Counted from the first letter of the stretch, positions 1-9,268 are shown. The stretch: 64,000 nucleotides of DNA from Streptomyces sp. A0642 (GCF_004795105.1 NZ_SSBL01000016.1:99819-163818); one strand, 5' to 3'. Notes: generated by a model not told the origin, from the letters alone. A program made the numbers and translations.

Positions 1-1275
1 GGCTACGCCGCCGTCGGTCTGGCCCACGACGACGCGGTCCCCCCGGACGTCGCCGGATACGGCGGCGGACTCGGACTGCTCGCCCTCCTCGCCCATCTCG
101 CCGTCCGCTTCCGCGCCCCGTACGCGGATCCGCTGCTGCTGCCCATCGCCGTGCTGCTCAACGGCGTGGGCCTGGTGCTGATCTACCGGCTCGACCTGGA
201 GACTCCGAGGGACCAGGCCGCGCCCACCCAGCTGATCTGGTCCACGCTCGGCGTGGCGTTCTTCATCGGGGTGGTGGTGTTCCTGCGCGACCACCGGGTC
301 CTCCAGCGCTACGCCTACCTCTCGGTCGCCGCGGCCCTCGTCCTGATGATCGTGCCGATCTTCTTCCCGGCGGTGAACGGCGCCAAGATCTGGATCAGGA
401 TCGGCGGATTCTCCTTCCAGCCCGGCGAGTTCGCCAAGATCCTGCTCGCCGTGTTCTTCGCCGCCTACCTCGCGGCGAACCACAACGCGCTCGCGTACAC
501 CGGCCGCCGGATCTGGAAGCTCCAGCTCCCCACCGGCCGGGTGCTCGGCCCGATCGTGGCGATCTGGCTGCTCAGCGTCGGCGTCCTGGTCCTGGAGCGC
601 GATCTGGGCACCTCGCTGCTGTTCTTCGGCCTGTTCGTGATCCTGCTGTACGTGGCGACCGGCCGGACCGGCTGGATCGCGGTCGGCCTGCTGCTGGCCG
701 CCGTCGGGGCGTTCGTCGTCGGCTCCTTCGAACCCCATGTGCACAGCCGGGTGCAGGACTGGCTCGACCCGTTCGCCTCCATCGACGCCGGCCGGGGGCC
801 GGGGCAGCTCGCCCAGTCGCTGTTCGCCTTCGCCGCCGGGGGGATGCTCGGCACCGGGCTGGGACTCGGCCACTCCATCCTCATCGGCTTCGCCGCCAAG
901 TCCGACTTCATCCTGGCGACGGCCGGCGAGGAGCTCGGCCTGACCGGGCTGACCGCGCTCTTCCTGCTGTACGCGCTGCTGGTGGCGCGCGGCTACCGGG
1001 CCGGGCTCGCCCTGCGGGACGCGTTCGGGCGGCTGCTGTCGATCGGTCTCGCCTCGATCCTGGCGCTCCAGGTGTTCGTGATCGCGGGCGGGGTGATGGG
1101 GCTGATCCCGCTGACCGGCATGGCGATGCCGTTCCTCGCGCAGGGCGGCTCCTCGGTGGTCACCAACTGGATCATCGTGGCCCTGCTGATCCGGGTCAGC
1201 GACGTGGCCCGCAGACCCCATCCCGACAGGGCGGAGACCGGAGTCGTCGCCCCGGCCCTGGAGGACGAGCTGTGA
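1..1275 (+). CDS. SEDS-family peptidoglycan glycosyltransferase (FtsW/RodA/SpoVE), 5' truncated
   Basis: Polytopic membrane protein of the SEDS family, which polymerises lipid II into glycan strands with a partner class B PBP. The frame is open from base 1, so the real start lies left of the window; GTG 151 is only an internal codon. Visible family motifs include the PxxGxxxPFLxxGGSS-type C-terminal loop (about 1105-1160, PLTGMAMPFLAQGGSS) and the RDLGTS segment near 600. About eight membrane helices remain. It is followed 34 bp later by a class B PBP on the same strand, the expected functional partner. Known for the family: septal or sporulation-linked wall synthesis; which of these applies cannot be told from sequence. 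Confidence 0.93.
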   Translation, partial: GYAAVGLAHDDAVPPDVAGYGGGLGLLALLAHLAVRFRAPYADPLLLPIAVLLNGVGLVLIYRLDLETPRDQAAPTQLIWSTLGVAFFIGVVVFLRDHRVLQRYAYLSVAAALVLMIVPIFFPAVNGAKIWIRIGGFSFQPGEFAKILLAVFFAAYLAANHNALAYTGRRIWKLQLPTGRVLGPIVAIWLLSVGVLVLERDLGTSLLFFGLFVILLYVATGRTGWIAVGLLLAAVGAFVVGSFEPHVHSRVQDWLDPFASIDAGRGPGQLAQSLFAFAAGGMLGTGLGLGHSILIGFAAKSDFILATAGEELGLTGLTALFLLYALLVARGYRAGLALRDAFGRLLSIGLASILALQVFVIAGGVMGLIPLTGMAMPFLAQGGSSVVTNWIIVALLIRVSDVARRPHPDRAETGVVAPALEDEL

Positions 1276-1309
1276 ACCCGCACCCGCCGACCGCCCGGGG
1301 GACCCTGGC

Positions 1310-2767
1310 ATGATCCGCCACATCCGCCACGCCGCCGCGTTCTGTCTGCTGCTGCTCGTGGCCCTCCTGGTGAACGCCGCCCGCGTCCAGGTCTTCGAGG
1401 CCGACGAGCTCGACGACAACCCCGCCAACCGCCGTACCACCATCGCCCGTTACGACCAGCCGCGCGGCGACATCCTGGTCGGCGGCCGGTCCGTCACGGG
1501 CTCGAAGGACACCGGCGACCAGCTCGCGTACGAGCGCACCTACCGCAATGGGCCGCTGTACGCCCCGGTGACGGGATACGCCTCGCAGACGTACGGCACC
1601 ACCCTCATCGAGAACGCCGAGGACGGGATCCTCTCCGGCACCGACTCCCTGCTCGCCCCGCTCCCCCTCTGGAACGACATCACCCGCGGCCGGCAGCCGG
1701 GCGGCGATGTCGTCACCACGATCAAGGACTCCGTGCAGCGCGCCGCGTACGAGGGGCTCGGCGGCCGGCGGGGCGCGGTCGCGGCCGTCGATCCGACGAG
1801 CGGCGAGGTCCTGGCCCTGGTCTCGACCCCGTCGTACGACCCCGGGCGGCTCTCCGGCACCGGTTCGTCCGTCACCGACGCCTGGCGGGAGCTCAACGCG
1901 TCCGGAAGTCAGCCGATGCTGAACCGGGCCATCCGGCAGACGTATCCGCCCGGCTCCACCTTCAAGATCGTGACGGCCGCGGCGGCGCTGGACGCGGAGG
2001 TCGTCACCGATCCGGACGCCGAGACCGACACCCCTTCGCCCTACGTCCTGCCGGGCACCTCGACCACCCTGCCCAACGAGGCCCGGGGCTGCGAGCAGGC
2101 GTCGCTGGCCGAGGCGATCCGGGTCTCGTGCAACACCGTGATGGCGCACCTCGGGGTGGAGGTCGGGCTGGACGGCATGGTGGAGGCGGTCGGCAGGTTC
2201 GGATTCAACGACACGGAGCTGAAGATCCCCTCCCGGGTGGCGAAGAGCAATTTCGACACGGAGATGAGTGACGACCAGCTGGCGCTGTCCTCCATCGGTC
2301 AGTTCGACACGACGGCGACCCCGCTCCAGATGGCGATGGTGGCCTCGGCCGTGGCCAACGGCGGCGACCTCATGTATCCGCACCTGGTCGACCGTACGAC
2401 GACGCAACGAGGCTCCACCGTCCGTACCACCGGCTCGCGTTCGTACCACCGGGCGATGAACCCGATGACGGCGATGCGGCTGCGGCAGATGATGATCGAC
2501 GTGGTGCAGGACGGCACGGGCGCCAACGCGGCCATCGACGGGGTGACGGTCGGCGGCAAGACGGGAACGGCCCAGCACGGCATCGACAACTCCGGCACGC
2601 CGTACGCCTGGTTCATCTCCTGGGCGCAGGCTCCGGACACCGGGCGGCCCGCCGTCGCCGTCGCGGTGGTCGTCGAGGACGCCTCCGCCGACCGGGCCGA
2701 CATCAGCGGCGGGGGCAGTGCCGCGCCGATCGCCCGTTCCGTGATGGAGGCGGCCCTGGAAGACTGA
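1310..2767 (+). CDS. Class B penicillin-binding protein (transpeptidase)
   Basis: 485 aa, one N-terminal membrane anchor (residues about 8-23) and an extracellular transpeptidase domain that cross-links peptidoglycan. The three active-site motifs are intact: S216-T-F-K219 (nucleophile), S273-C-N275 and K417-T-G419. The N-terminal non-catalytic domain is short, as in actinobacterial PbpA-type proteins. ATG start 1310 lies 34 bp behind the SEDS gene, so the two are probably co-transcribed and act as a polymerase/cross-linker pair. The next gene begins 4 bp after its stop. No PASTA repeats are present. Confidence 0.95.
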   Translation: MIRHIRHAAAFCLLLLVALLVNAARVQVFEADELDDNPANRRTTIARYDQPRGDILVGGRSVTGSKDTGDQLAYERTYRNGPLYAPVTGYASQTYGTTLIENAEDGILSGTDSLLAPLPLWNDITRGRQPGGDVVTTIKDSVQRAAYEGLGGRRGAVAAVDPTSGEVLALVSTPSYDPGRLSGTGSSVTDAWRELNASGSQPMLNRAIRQTYPPGSTFKIVTAAAALDAEVVTDPDAETDTPSPYVLPGTSTTLPNEARGCEQASLAEAIRVSCNTVMAHLGVEVGLDGMVEAVGRFGFNDTELKIPSRVAKSNFDTEMSDDQLALSSIGQFDTTATPLQMAMVASAVANGGDLMYPHLVDRTTTQRGSTVRTTGSRSYHRAMNPMTAMRLRQMMIDVVQDGTGANAAIDGVTVGGKTGTAQHGIDNSGTPYAWFISWAQAPDTGRPAVAVAVVVEDASADRADISGGGSAAPIARSVMEAALED

Positions 2768-2771
2768 TCCG

Positions 2772-3845
2772 GTGACGGATTCCAGGGACGTCCCCGGGGC
2801 GCTGGCCGCGATCGAGAGGGAGGATCCGCGGCTCTGCGCGTTCACCGGCGTCTGGCGCGAGGAGGCCCTCGCCAGGCTGCCGGCGGCGGCCCGGCTCCCC
2901 CTCCGCGGCCTGCCGTTCGCGGTGAAGGGCCCCGCCGGGATCCGTTCGTACGCCGCCCGGCGGCTGATCGCGGCCGGCGGCGTCCCGGTCGGCTCGACCT
3001 CCGTCCCGGGCCCCGGCACGCACTGGCAGACCTGGGGTCTCGGCACGCACGGCCGCACCGTCAACCCGTGGCGGGCGGACCGGACGCCGGGCGGCTCGTC
3101 GGCGGGCTCGGCGGTGGCCGTCGCGGCGGATCTCGTGGACCTGGCGACCGGCAGCGACGGGGCGGGATCGGTGCGCATCCCGGCCGCCTGGTGCGGGGTG
3201 TTCGGGCTGAAGACGACCAACGGGCTGCTGCCCTCCCCCGACCGCTCGGGCCTCGCGTCCGCGGGAGTCCTGACCCCGACGGCCGCGCAGGCGCGGGCCT
3301 ACCTGGCTCACGTCCTGGACGCTCCCGCGCACGAGCCGGTCGCGGGCGGACCGCCCCTGCCCGCCGCCTACAGCCCGGACCTGGGGTTCGCCGACGTCGA
3401 CCCGGAGGTGGCGGCGGTGGTGCGCGCCGCGGTGCGGCGGCTGGCCGGTGCGGGCGTGGTGCGGCTCGCGGACGGCGGCTGCGCGCTGCTGGACCCGGGG
3501 GCGGCCTGGCAGGCGGTGCGGAAGGGGGAGGTGCCGCAGCACCTCGGGGAGCTCCGGCGCGAGAACGACCGGAGACTGGACGCCTTCTTCGAGGGCACGC
3601 CGCTGCTTCTCACCCCCGTCACGCCCAACCGCCCGCACGGCCACGACGGTCCGGGGGCCCTCTTCTCCACCTCGCTGACCTGGGCGTTCAACCTGAGCGG
3701 GCATCCGGCGGCAAGCGTGCCCGCCGGGTTCACCCCGGACGGCTGCCCGGTCGGGCTCCAACTCGTGGCCCGGCGGGGCGCGGACGCCTCGCTGCTCGCC
3801 ATGGCCTGCGCGGTGGAGAAGGCCCTGGGTCCCCTGCGGCCCTGA
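2772..3845 (+). CDS. Amidase signature family hydrolase
   Basis: 357 aa, starts at GTG 2772, 4 bp after the PBP stop. It carries the amidase-signature Ser-cisSer-Lys triad: K52 in PFAVKG, the Gly-Gly-Ser-Ser loop at about 107-113, and nucleophile S133 in GSDGAGSVRIP. It is shorter than usual (typical 450-500 aa), mainly because the middle and C-terminal parts are compact. No signal peptide, so cytosolic. The amide substrate is unknown. The tight spacing to the PBP suggests one operon, but a wall-related role is only an inference from that position. Confidence 0.9.
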   Translation: MTDSRDVPGALAAIEREDPRLCAFTGVWREEALARLPAAARLPLRGLPFAVKGPAGIRSYAARRLIAAGGVPVGSTSVPGPGTHWQTWGLGTHGRTVNPWRADRTPGGSSAGSAVAVAADLVDLATGSDGAGSVRIPAAWCGVFGLKTTNGLLPSPDRSGLASAGVLTPTAAQARAYLAHVLDAPAHEPVAGGPPLPAAYSPDLGFADVDPEVAAVVRAAVRRLAGAGVVRLADGGCALLDPGAAWQAVRKGEVPQHLGELRRENDRRLDAFFEGTPLLLTPVTPNRPHGHDGPGALFSTSLTWAFNLSGHPAASVPAGFTPDGCPVGLQLVARRGADASLLAMACAVEKALGPLRP

Positions 3846-3882
3846 CGGGCGGAACCCGGCGCCGGAGCCCGGCCGGCCGATG

Positions 3883-4749
3883 TCAGCCGGCCTCGGCCCC
3901 GGCTATCGGCTTGCGGGACTCGGCCCTGACCTTGGCGGTGTCCAGCGCGGCCTTTTCGAGGTCGATCTTCTCCGGGGCCTGGAGCGCGGTCTCGGCGGTG
4001 ACGACGGCGACGAAGGACGCGGTGTTCGCGTCGCCCCACGCGCACATCGGGAGGGTGCTGCTGACGGCGCCCTCCGTGGACCGGACGACCTGGCAGGACA
4101 CCGTGATGTCGTATCCCGCGGGGGTGAACTCCCGGGCGGGTACGGCGATGGTCATGCCCTTGTTCTGCACCGCCCCCTCCAGGATCTTGTCCCGGGTGAA
4201 GGCGGGCCCCTTGATGCGGCCCCACATCCCGGAGACGACCAGGGTGCCGCCGCTCTCGGAGGTGTACTGCGTGACGACGGCCTTGGCGTCACGGATGGAC
4301 GGGTCGTAGGTCTGCTCGATGTCCCGCCCGTCGGTCGCCGAGGAGTCCTTGAGCAGGGTGTATTCGCCGTCCAGGAGCTTCTTCGGCACGGTCAGCCGGT
4401 ATTCGGCCGCCGGGAAGCCGCCGGCCGACGGGATCCCGCCCCCCTTCGCCTCGTCCATCAGCCGCGAAATGCCGAACGCGAGAGCGCCGGCCACCACCAT
4501 GGCGCCGACGGTGATCCCGACGATCAGCCCGGTGCGCTTCCTCCTCGGCGGCGGCTTCCCGGGGAACCCGGGCGTGCCCGGTGCGGGAGCGCCCCAGGGC
4601 TGGGGCGCCTGCGGATACCCGTAGGGCGGCTGCCCGGGCGCCGGCTGCTGCGCGTACGGAGGGTGCTGGGGCTGCGGCTGGTGCTGCGGGGGTCCGTACG
4701 GGCCCTGCGGCGCTCCGTACGGGCCCTGCGGGGGCGGGGGCGTGGTCAT
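3883..4749 (-). CDS. Proline-rich single-pass membrane protein, unknown function
   Basis: About 288 aa from ATG 4749; a TTG at 4758 would add three residues. Neither has a good Shine-Dalgarno. The first 75 residues are a Pro/Gln/Tyr-rich cytoplasmic tail (repeated PQGPYG and PYG units), followed by a basic KPPPRRKR stop signal, one transmembrane helix (about 75-97) and an extracytoplasmic domain of about 190 residues with two cysteines that could pair. This architecture is common among Streptomyces proteins of unknown function. Convergent with the amidase gene. Confidence 0.85.
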   Translation of the reverse strand: MTTPPPPQGPYGAPQGPYGPPQHQPQPQHPPYAQQPAPGQPPYGYPQAPQPWGAPAPGTPGFPGKPPPRRKRTGLIVGITVGAMVVAGALAFGISRLMDEAKGGGIPSAGGFPAAEYRLTVPKKLLDGEYTLLKDSSATDGRDIEQTYDPSIRDAKAVVTQYTSESGGTLVVSGMWGRIKGPAFTRDKILEGAVQNKGMTIAVPAREFTPAGYDITVSCQVVRSTEGAVSSTLPMCAWGDANTASFVAVVTAETALQAPEKIDLEKAALDTAKVRAESRKPIAGAEAG

Positions 4750-4828
4750 GGAGGCCAAATTACGTCATGTACACGAACACCGTTTCGAGCCCCCGGGCCG
4801 GGCTGGGCCGACCCGGCCGGGCCGTGCG

Positions 4829-5719
4829 TCAGCTCAGGGGCTCGCGGCGTCGCAGCCACTCGGCCGGCACGCCCTCGACCCCCGTGACCGCGCCGACCAC
4901 CCCGCCGGTGATGGCGCACGTGGTGTCGACGTCCCCGAGTCCTTCGGCGGTGGACCAGAGCGCCGCCTCCAGGTCGCCGGGGTGCCGGGCGGCGGTCCAC
5001 AGGGCGAACGGCACGGTGTCCTCCGCGCGGATGCGCTGCCCGTTGCCCAGCAGATCGGCGGCCTTCCACGGTGCGGTGCCGAAGGGGACGTCCGCGGCGC
5101 GCAGCAGCCCCTCCCGCACGGCCCCGGCGGGGGTCCGGCCGGCGACCCGGGAGAGGGTGAACTCGCCCCGTACCGCCAGCGCGGCGGCAACGGCGACCGC
5201 CACCGCGCCCGCGATCCCCTCCGGGTGGGCGTGGGTGACCTCCGCCTGGAGCGCCGCCTGTTCGGCCGCGTGGCCGACGTCGCGGTGGAAGCGCGCGCCG
5301 AGCGGGGCGACCCGCATCGCGGCGCCGTTGCCGAGGCTCCCGCCCTCGAACAGTCCGGGGGCCAGCGTCCGCCAGTCGGCAGGGGATGCCAGCAGCTGGG
5401 GCAGCAGCAGGTGCATGCCGTGGCCGTACCCACGGGCCCGATCGGCATCGAAGGCGAGCGCGAAGTGCAGCGCGAGCCGGTCCTGCTCGACCTCCCCGTG
5501 CTCGTCGAGCGTCCGCTGCAGCGCACGGGCCAGGGCGGTGTCGTCGGTCCAGTGCCAGACGGGCTCGTGCGGTGTGCGGCGCGCCCTGATCTCCCGGGCC
5601 GCCTGCCGGGGCTCGCGGAAGAGGGGGAACCACCGCTCGCCGAAGGCGTCCCCGAGCGCGAGGCCTTCGAGGCTGCGGCGGGCCGCGGCCGGATCCGGGG
5701 AGACGGCGGTGGTCGGCAT
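4829..5719 (-). CDS. ADP-ribosylglycohydrolase (DraG/ARH) family protein
   Basis: 296 aa from ATG 5719, preceded by GGGAGG at good spacing. Family motifs are present: GLALGDAFGE near the N-terminus, WTDDTA (metal-binding Thr-Asp-Asp), the internal GSLGNGAAMRV segment and the C-terminal DVDTTCAITGGVVGA second metal motif. These enzymes remove ADP-ribose from proteins, nucleic acids or small molecules using two Mg ions. All metal ligands appear intact, so it should be active. It is divergent from the neighbouring GNAT gene across a 93-bp gap. Substrate unknown. Confidence 0.92.
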   Translation of the reverse strand: MPTTAVSPDPAAARRSLEGLALGDAFGERWFPLFREPRQAAREIRARRTPHEPVWHWTDDTALARALQRTLDEHGEVEQDRLALHFALAFDADRARGYGHGMHLLLPQLLASPADWRTLAPGLFEGGSLGNGAAMRVAPLGARFHRDVGHAAEQAALQAEVTHAHPEGIAGAVAVAVAAALAVRGEFTLSRVAGRTPAGAVREGLLRAADVPFGTAPWKAADLLGNGQRIRAEDTVPFALWTAARHPGDLEAALWSTAEGLGDVDTTCAITGGVVGAVTGVEGVPAEWLRRREPLS

Positions 5720-5812
5720 GGCCCCATCCTCCCGCCGGCAGACCGGGACCGTCCACCGGATTCCGGCCGGCCCGTGAATCTCCGCGGAGCCGTGTGATGT
5801 GATCCTGGGCCC

Positions 5813-6337
5813 ATGAACGACCGTCCCGGCCTTGTCGTCGTAGCGCCTGATGTCCGCACGCTCTCCACCGTGGACGGGCTGTCCGCGCTGCTCATCGACT
5901 ACCACCTCCGGACGGAGACGGAGAAGGGCCGGCCGGTCGCCGGCGCGGCGGAGCTGCCCGAGCGGTACCGGGCGGAGGCCGAGGATCCGGAGGGCGCGTT
6001 CGCCGAGGCCGTCGTGCTCGTCGCGCTGGACGGGGGGACCGCGGTCGGCTGCCTCGTGGTGACCGCCCCCGCGGACGGCCGGACGGAGATCAAACGCCTG
6101 TGGACGGACCCCGGTCACCGCGGCCGGGGCGTCGCGTCGGCCCTGCTCGACGCCGCCCTCGCGCAGGCCGCGCGGAGCGGGGCCCGTGCCGTCCGCCTGT
6201 CGGTGTGGCGGTGGCGCACCGGAGCCGTCTCGCTCTACGAACGGTTCGGCTTCGCCGTCACCGAGTCGTGGGACGAGCGGGCTGAACTGATCTGCATGGA
6301 AAGGGCTGTCGAGCCGCAGACTCCTGTACACGGCTGA
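5813..6337 (+). CDS. GNAT-family N-acetyltransferase
   Basis: 174 aa. Acetyl-CoA dependent acyltransferase; the pyrophosphate-binding motif A reads GHRGRGVASALL (R/Q-x-x-G-x-G/A) at about residues 102-113, with the usual C-terminal YERFGF motif B and a WDERAELICMER end. Substrate unknown. ATG 5813 is the only reasonable start. Its 3' end lies just ahead of the VOC gene, 41 bp away. Confidence 0.9.
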   Translation: MNDRPGLVVVAPDVRTLSTVDGLSALLIDYHLRTETEKGRPVAGAAELPERYRAEAEDPEGAFAEAVVLVALDGGTAVGCLVVTAPADGRTEIKRLWTDPGHRGRGVASALLDAALAQAARSGARAVRLSVWRWRTGAVSLYERFGFAVTESWDERAELICMERAVEPQTPVHG

Positions 6338-6378
6338 GCAGTTGGCAGATCGTTGCTGCCGCGACGGAAGAGAACAGC

Positions 6379-6762
6379 ACGACGCACTGGCCCGGAGGCA
6401 TCAGCGCTCTCACCCTGTTCACCGAGGACCTGGAGGAGACGAAACGGTTCTACCGGGAGGTCTTCGGGCTGCCGGTGACCTACGAGGACGACGCCTCGGC
6501 CGTGTTCACCTTCGGCAACACGCTCATCAACCTGCTGCGGACCACCGCCGCGCCCGGGCTGATCCGGCCGGCGGACGTCGCCGGCCCGGACACCGGCGTC
6601 CGGATGCAGTTGACGCTCCCCGTGGACGACGTGGACGCCATGTGCGAGGTGCTTGCCGAGCGCGGGGTGACGCTGCTGAACGGGCCGGTGGACCGGCCCT
6701 GGGGCATCCGGACCGCGAGCTTCCGCGATCCCGGCGGGCACATCCGGGAGATCGCGCGGTGA
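6379..6762 (+). CDS. VOC/glyoxalase-superfamily protein with apparent ACG start
   Basis: The frame encodes a single VOC module: LTLFTEDLEETKRFYREVFG at the start, FGNTLINLL in the middle, and a GP-x-DRPWG-x-RTASFRDPGGHIREIA end typical of bacterial dioxygenase/bleomycin-resistance-like proteins. No ATG, GTG or TTG occurs in frame between the previous gene and the conserved N-terminal strand. The first in-frame GTG (6475) would delete the first beta strand and helix. At 6379 an ACG sits six bases after GGAAGAG (6366-6372), giving a 127-aa protein of normal length. So either a rare ACG start or an ATG-to-ACG change. Function not predicted further. Confidence 0.72.
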   Translation, partial: TTHWPGGISALTLFTEDLEETKRFYREVFGLPVTYEDDASAVFTFGNTLINLLRTTAAPGLIRPADVAGPDTGVRMQLTLPVDDVDAMCEVLAERGVTLLNGPVDRPWGIRTASFRDPGGHIREIAR

Positions 6763-6847
6763 GGGGGACGCAGGCTGCGGGCGGGACCCCGGCCACGGCT
6801 TCCGGCACCGGCCGGCGCCGTCGGGGTGCCCGACCGCTGCCTGCGTC

Positions 6848-7966
6848 TCACGCGGCCGACGGGTCCGCGGCGCCCTCCGCTATCGCCTCCGCGACCTCCG
6901 CGACCCGCGCCTGCTCCTCCGCCTCGAAGCGCTCCTGGTCCAACTGCTCGGCGATCTCCTCGTCCTGGGCCATCAGCAGGTCCAGGTTCGAGTCGCCGAG
7001 GTCGAAGACCCCCATGTCGACGTACGCCTTCTGCAGGCGTTCGCCCCACAGGCCGATGTCCTTCACGCACGGGACGATGCGGCTGAACAGCAGCTTGCGG
7101 AAGAGCTGGAGGAACTCCGAGTGCTCGGAGAGGTCCTTCGCCTCCTGCTTGGCGATGCCGAAGTTCTCCAGCACCTCCACCCCGCTGAGCCGGTCGCGCA
7201 TCAGGTAGCAGCCCTCGATCACGAACTCCTCGCGTTCGCGCAGTTCGGCGTCGCTCAGCTGCTTGTAGTAGTCGCGCAGCGCCATCCGGCCGAAGGCGAC
7301 ATGGCGGGCCTCGTCCTGCATGACGTACGCGAGGATCTGCTTGGGCAGCGGCTGGGTCGTGGTGTCGCGGATCATGCCGAACGCGGCCAGGGCCAGGCCC
7401 TCGATGAGGACCTGCATGCCGAGGTAGGGCATGTCCCAGCGGGAGTCGCGCAGGGTGTCGCCGAGCAGCCCCTGCAGGTTGTCGTTGATCGGGTACAGCA
7501 TCCCGACCTTCTCGTGCAGGAACCGGCCGTAGATCTCCGCGTGCCGGGCCTCGTCCATGGTCTGCGTCGCGGAGTAGAACTTGGCGTCCAGGTCGGGGAC
7601 CGACTCCACGATCCGGGCCGCGCAGACCATGGCGCCCTGCTCGCCGTGGAGGAACTGGCTGAACTGCCAGGAGGTGTAGTGCTTGCGCAGCTCCCCCCGG
7701 TCCTTCTCCGTCATCTTCGCCCAGTGCGGGGTGCCGTACAGCGTGAGGGCCTCGTCGGGGGTGCCGAGCGGGTCGGCGGGGTCGACCTCGATGCTCCAGT
7801 CGATGCGCTTGTTGCCGTCCCACTGCTTGTCCTTGCCCTTCTGGTACAGGGCGAGGAGCCGTTCACGGCCGTCGTCGTAGTCCCAGCTGAAGCGGGCGGC
7901 GCCCGAGGCGGGCACCGTCCACAGCGGCTGCTCGGGGGCGGTGGTGTAGAGGTCGTGTGTCGACAC
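6848..7966 (-). CDS. Ferritin-like diiron protein (R2-like fold)
   Basis: 372 aa from GTG 7966, with AAGGAG seven bases upstream. An all-helical protein with two paired carboxylate/histidine motifs, MDEARHAEIYGRF and MQDEARHVAFGRM, the signature of diiron oxidases/oxygenases of the ferritin-like superfamily. The C-terminal 35 residues are Glu/Ala rich and probably disordered. It is divergent from an AurF-like diiron gene, with both starts facing a 179-bp shared control region. Likely role: O2-dependent oxidation of an unknown small molecule; the two may be functionally linked. Confidence 0.85.
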   Translation of the reverse strand: MSTHDLYTTAPEQPLWTVPASGAARFSWDYDDGRERLLALYQKGKDKQWDGNKRIDWSIEVDPADPLGTPDEALTLYGTPHWAKMTEKDRGELRKHYTSWQFSQFLHGEQGAMVCAARIVESVPDLDAKFYSATQTMDEARHAEIYGRFLHEKVGMLYPINDNLQGLLGDTLRDSRWDMPYLGMQVLIEGLALAAFGMIRDTTTQPLPKQILAYVMQDEARHVAFGRMALRDYYKQLSDAELREREEFVIEGCYLMRDRLSGVEVLENFGIAKQEAKDLSEHSEFLQLFRKLLFSRIVPCVKDIGLWGERLQKAYVDMGVFDLGDSNLDLLMAQDEEIAEQLDQERFEAEEQARVAEVAEAIAEGAADPSAA

Positions 7967-8145
7967 GGACGGCTCCTTCGCCTCGCAGAGATCCGGTAAG
8001 TCGCCTGACGCCCGGCTCAGTTGGCAGGTTCACACGTTGGTAGACGCCGGGTCAACAAGTCGCGCGCAAGGGATTGACGAGCTTGCTGACAAGCAGTCTC
8101 ATAGGGGGTGACCGTCGGTAATACGTAGGAGAGGTGCGTCCAGCC
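7967..8145 (+). promoter_or_regulatory. Divergent control region between two diiron-protein genes
   Basis: Shared upstream region. On the plus strand TTGACG at 8073 is followed 17 bases later by TCTCAT, a plausible promoter for the AurF-like gene. A short inverted repeat CTTG-CTGA-CAAG (about 8082-8093) lies in the spacer and could be an operator, perhaps for the TetR regulator encoded downstream at 9269. The operator assignment is inference. Confidence 0.4.
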
Positions 8146-9081
8146 ATGACGACCGTGACCGAACGCGACGTGCAGGTGCTCCGCGACGCACTCGGCCCGC
8201 TCCGCGACCGCGAGCAGATCGCCGAGCGGCTCCTGGAGGCTTCCGCGAAGCACTCCTTCGACCCGGACAAGGAGCTCGACTGGGAGGCGGCGGCCGAGGA
8301 CGGGAAGTGGTTCTGGCCGCCCGAGCTGGTCTCCCTCTACGACACCCCGATGTGGCGGAAGATGTCCGAGGAGCAGCGGCAGGACCTGGCCCGGCACGAG
8401 GCCGCCTCGCTCGCCTCGCTGGGCATCTGGTTCGAGATCATCCTCATGCAGTTGCTGGTCCGCCACATCTACGACAAGCCGGTGGTCAGCAACCACGTGC
8501 GCTACGCGCTCACCGAGATCGCCGACGAGTGCCGGCACTCGATGATGTTCGGCCGGATGATCACCTGGGGCGGCGCCCCCTGCTACCCGGTGCCCCGCAG
8601 GTACCACAATCTGGCCCGGGTCCTGAAGACCGTCTCCACCACGCCCGGTTCCTTCGCGGCGACGCTGCTCGGCGAGGAGATCCTCGACTGGATGCAGCGG
8701 CTGACCTTCCCCGACGAGCGGGTCCAGACCCTGGTGCGCGGTGTCACCCGCATCCACGTGGTCGAGGAGGCGCGGCACGTCCGCTACGCCCGCGAGGAGC
8801 TGCGCCGCCAGATGGTGACCGCCCCGCGCTGGGAGCGCGAACTCACCCGGGTGAGCTGCGGGGAGGCGGCGCGCGTGTTCTCCGTCTGCTTCGTCAATCC
8901 GCAGGTGTACGAGAACGTCGGCCTGGACCGGCAGGAGGCCGTGGCCCAGGTGAGGGCGAGCGGCCACCGGGCTGAGGTCATGCAGTCGGGCGCCAGGCGG
9001 CTGACGGACTTCTTCGACGACATCGGGGTTCTCAACGGGGTGGGACGCAGGCTGTGGAAGAGCTCGGGCCTGCTCGCCTGA
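8146..9081 (+). CDS. AurF-like diiron oxygenase
   Basis: 311 aa from ATG 8146 (AGGAGAGG lies 12-19 bases upstream; GTG 8134 overlaps it and is rejected). Two iron-binding motifs, IADECRHSMMFGRM and VVEEARHVRYARE, match the AurF/p-aminobenzoate N-oxygenase family of ferritin-like diiron enzymes. AurF itself oxidises an aryl amine to nitro; most homologues have unknown substrates. A second diiron gene runs divergently and a TetR regulator follows 187 bp downstream, giving a compact three-gene set. Confidence 0.87.
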   Translation: MTTVTERDVQVLRDALGPLRDREQIAERLLEASAKHSFDPDKELDWEAAAEDGKWFWPPELVSLYDTPMWRKMSEEQRQDLARHEAASLASLGIWFEIILMQLLVRHIYDKPVVSNHVRYALTEIADECRHSMMFGRMITWGGAPCYPVPRRYHNLARVLKTVSTTPGSFAATLLGEEILDWMQRLTFPDERVQTLVRGVTRIHVVEEARHVRYAREELRRQMVTAPRWERELTRVSCGEAARVFSVCFVNPQVYENVGLDRQEAVAQVRASGHRAEVMQSGARRLTDFFDDIGVLNGVGRRLWKSSGLLA

Positions 9082-9268
9082 CGCTCCCGGTCGTGGGACC
9101 GGCCCGCACATGAGGGGTGGAAGAAGGAACGGGGCCGGGTGCGTACCGCTGCGAGGCGGAGGATCGAGGCCTGACGGAGTCATGGTGAGGGACGACAAGG
9201 CGGCAGATGTGCGCACCCGGCCCCGCGACCCCGCCCCCCAGGGGCCGGCCGGGCTTAGGCTGGCCGTC

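Noticed and set aside
7967..8145. Possible tRNA or small RNA between diiron genes
   Set aside because: No cloverleaf or anticodon arm could be drawn; the short dyad fits an operator better.
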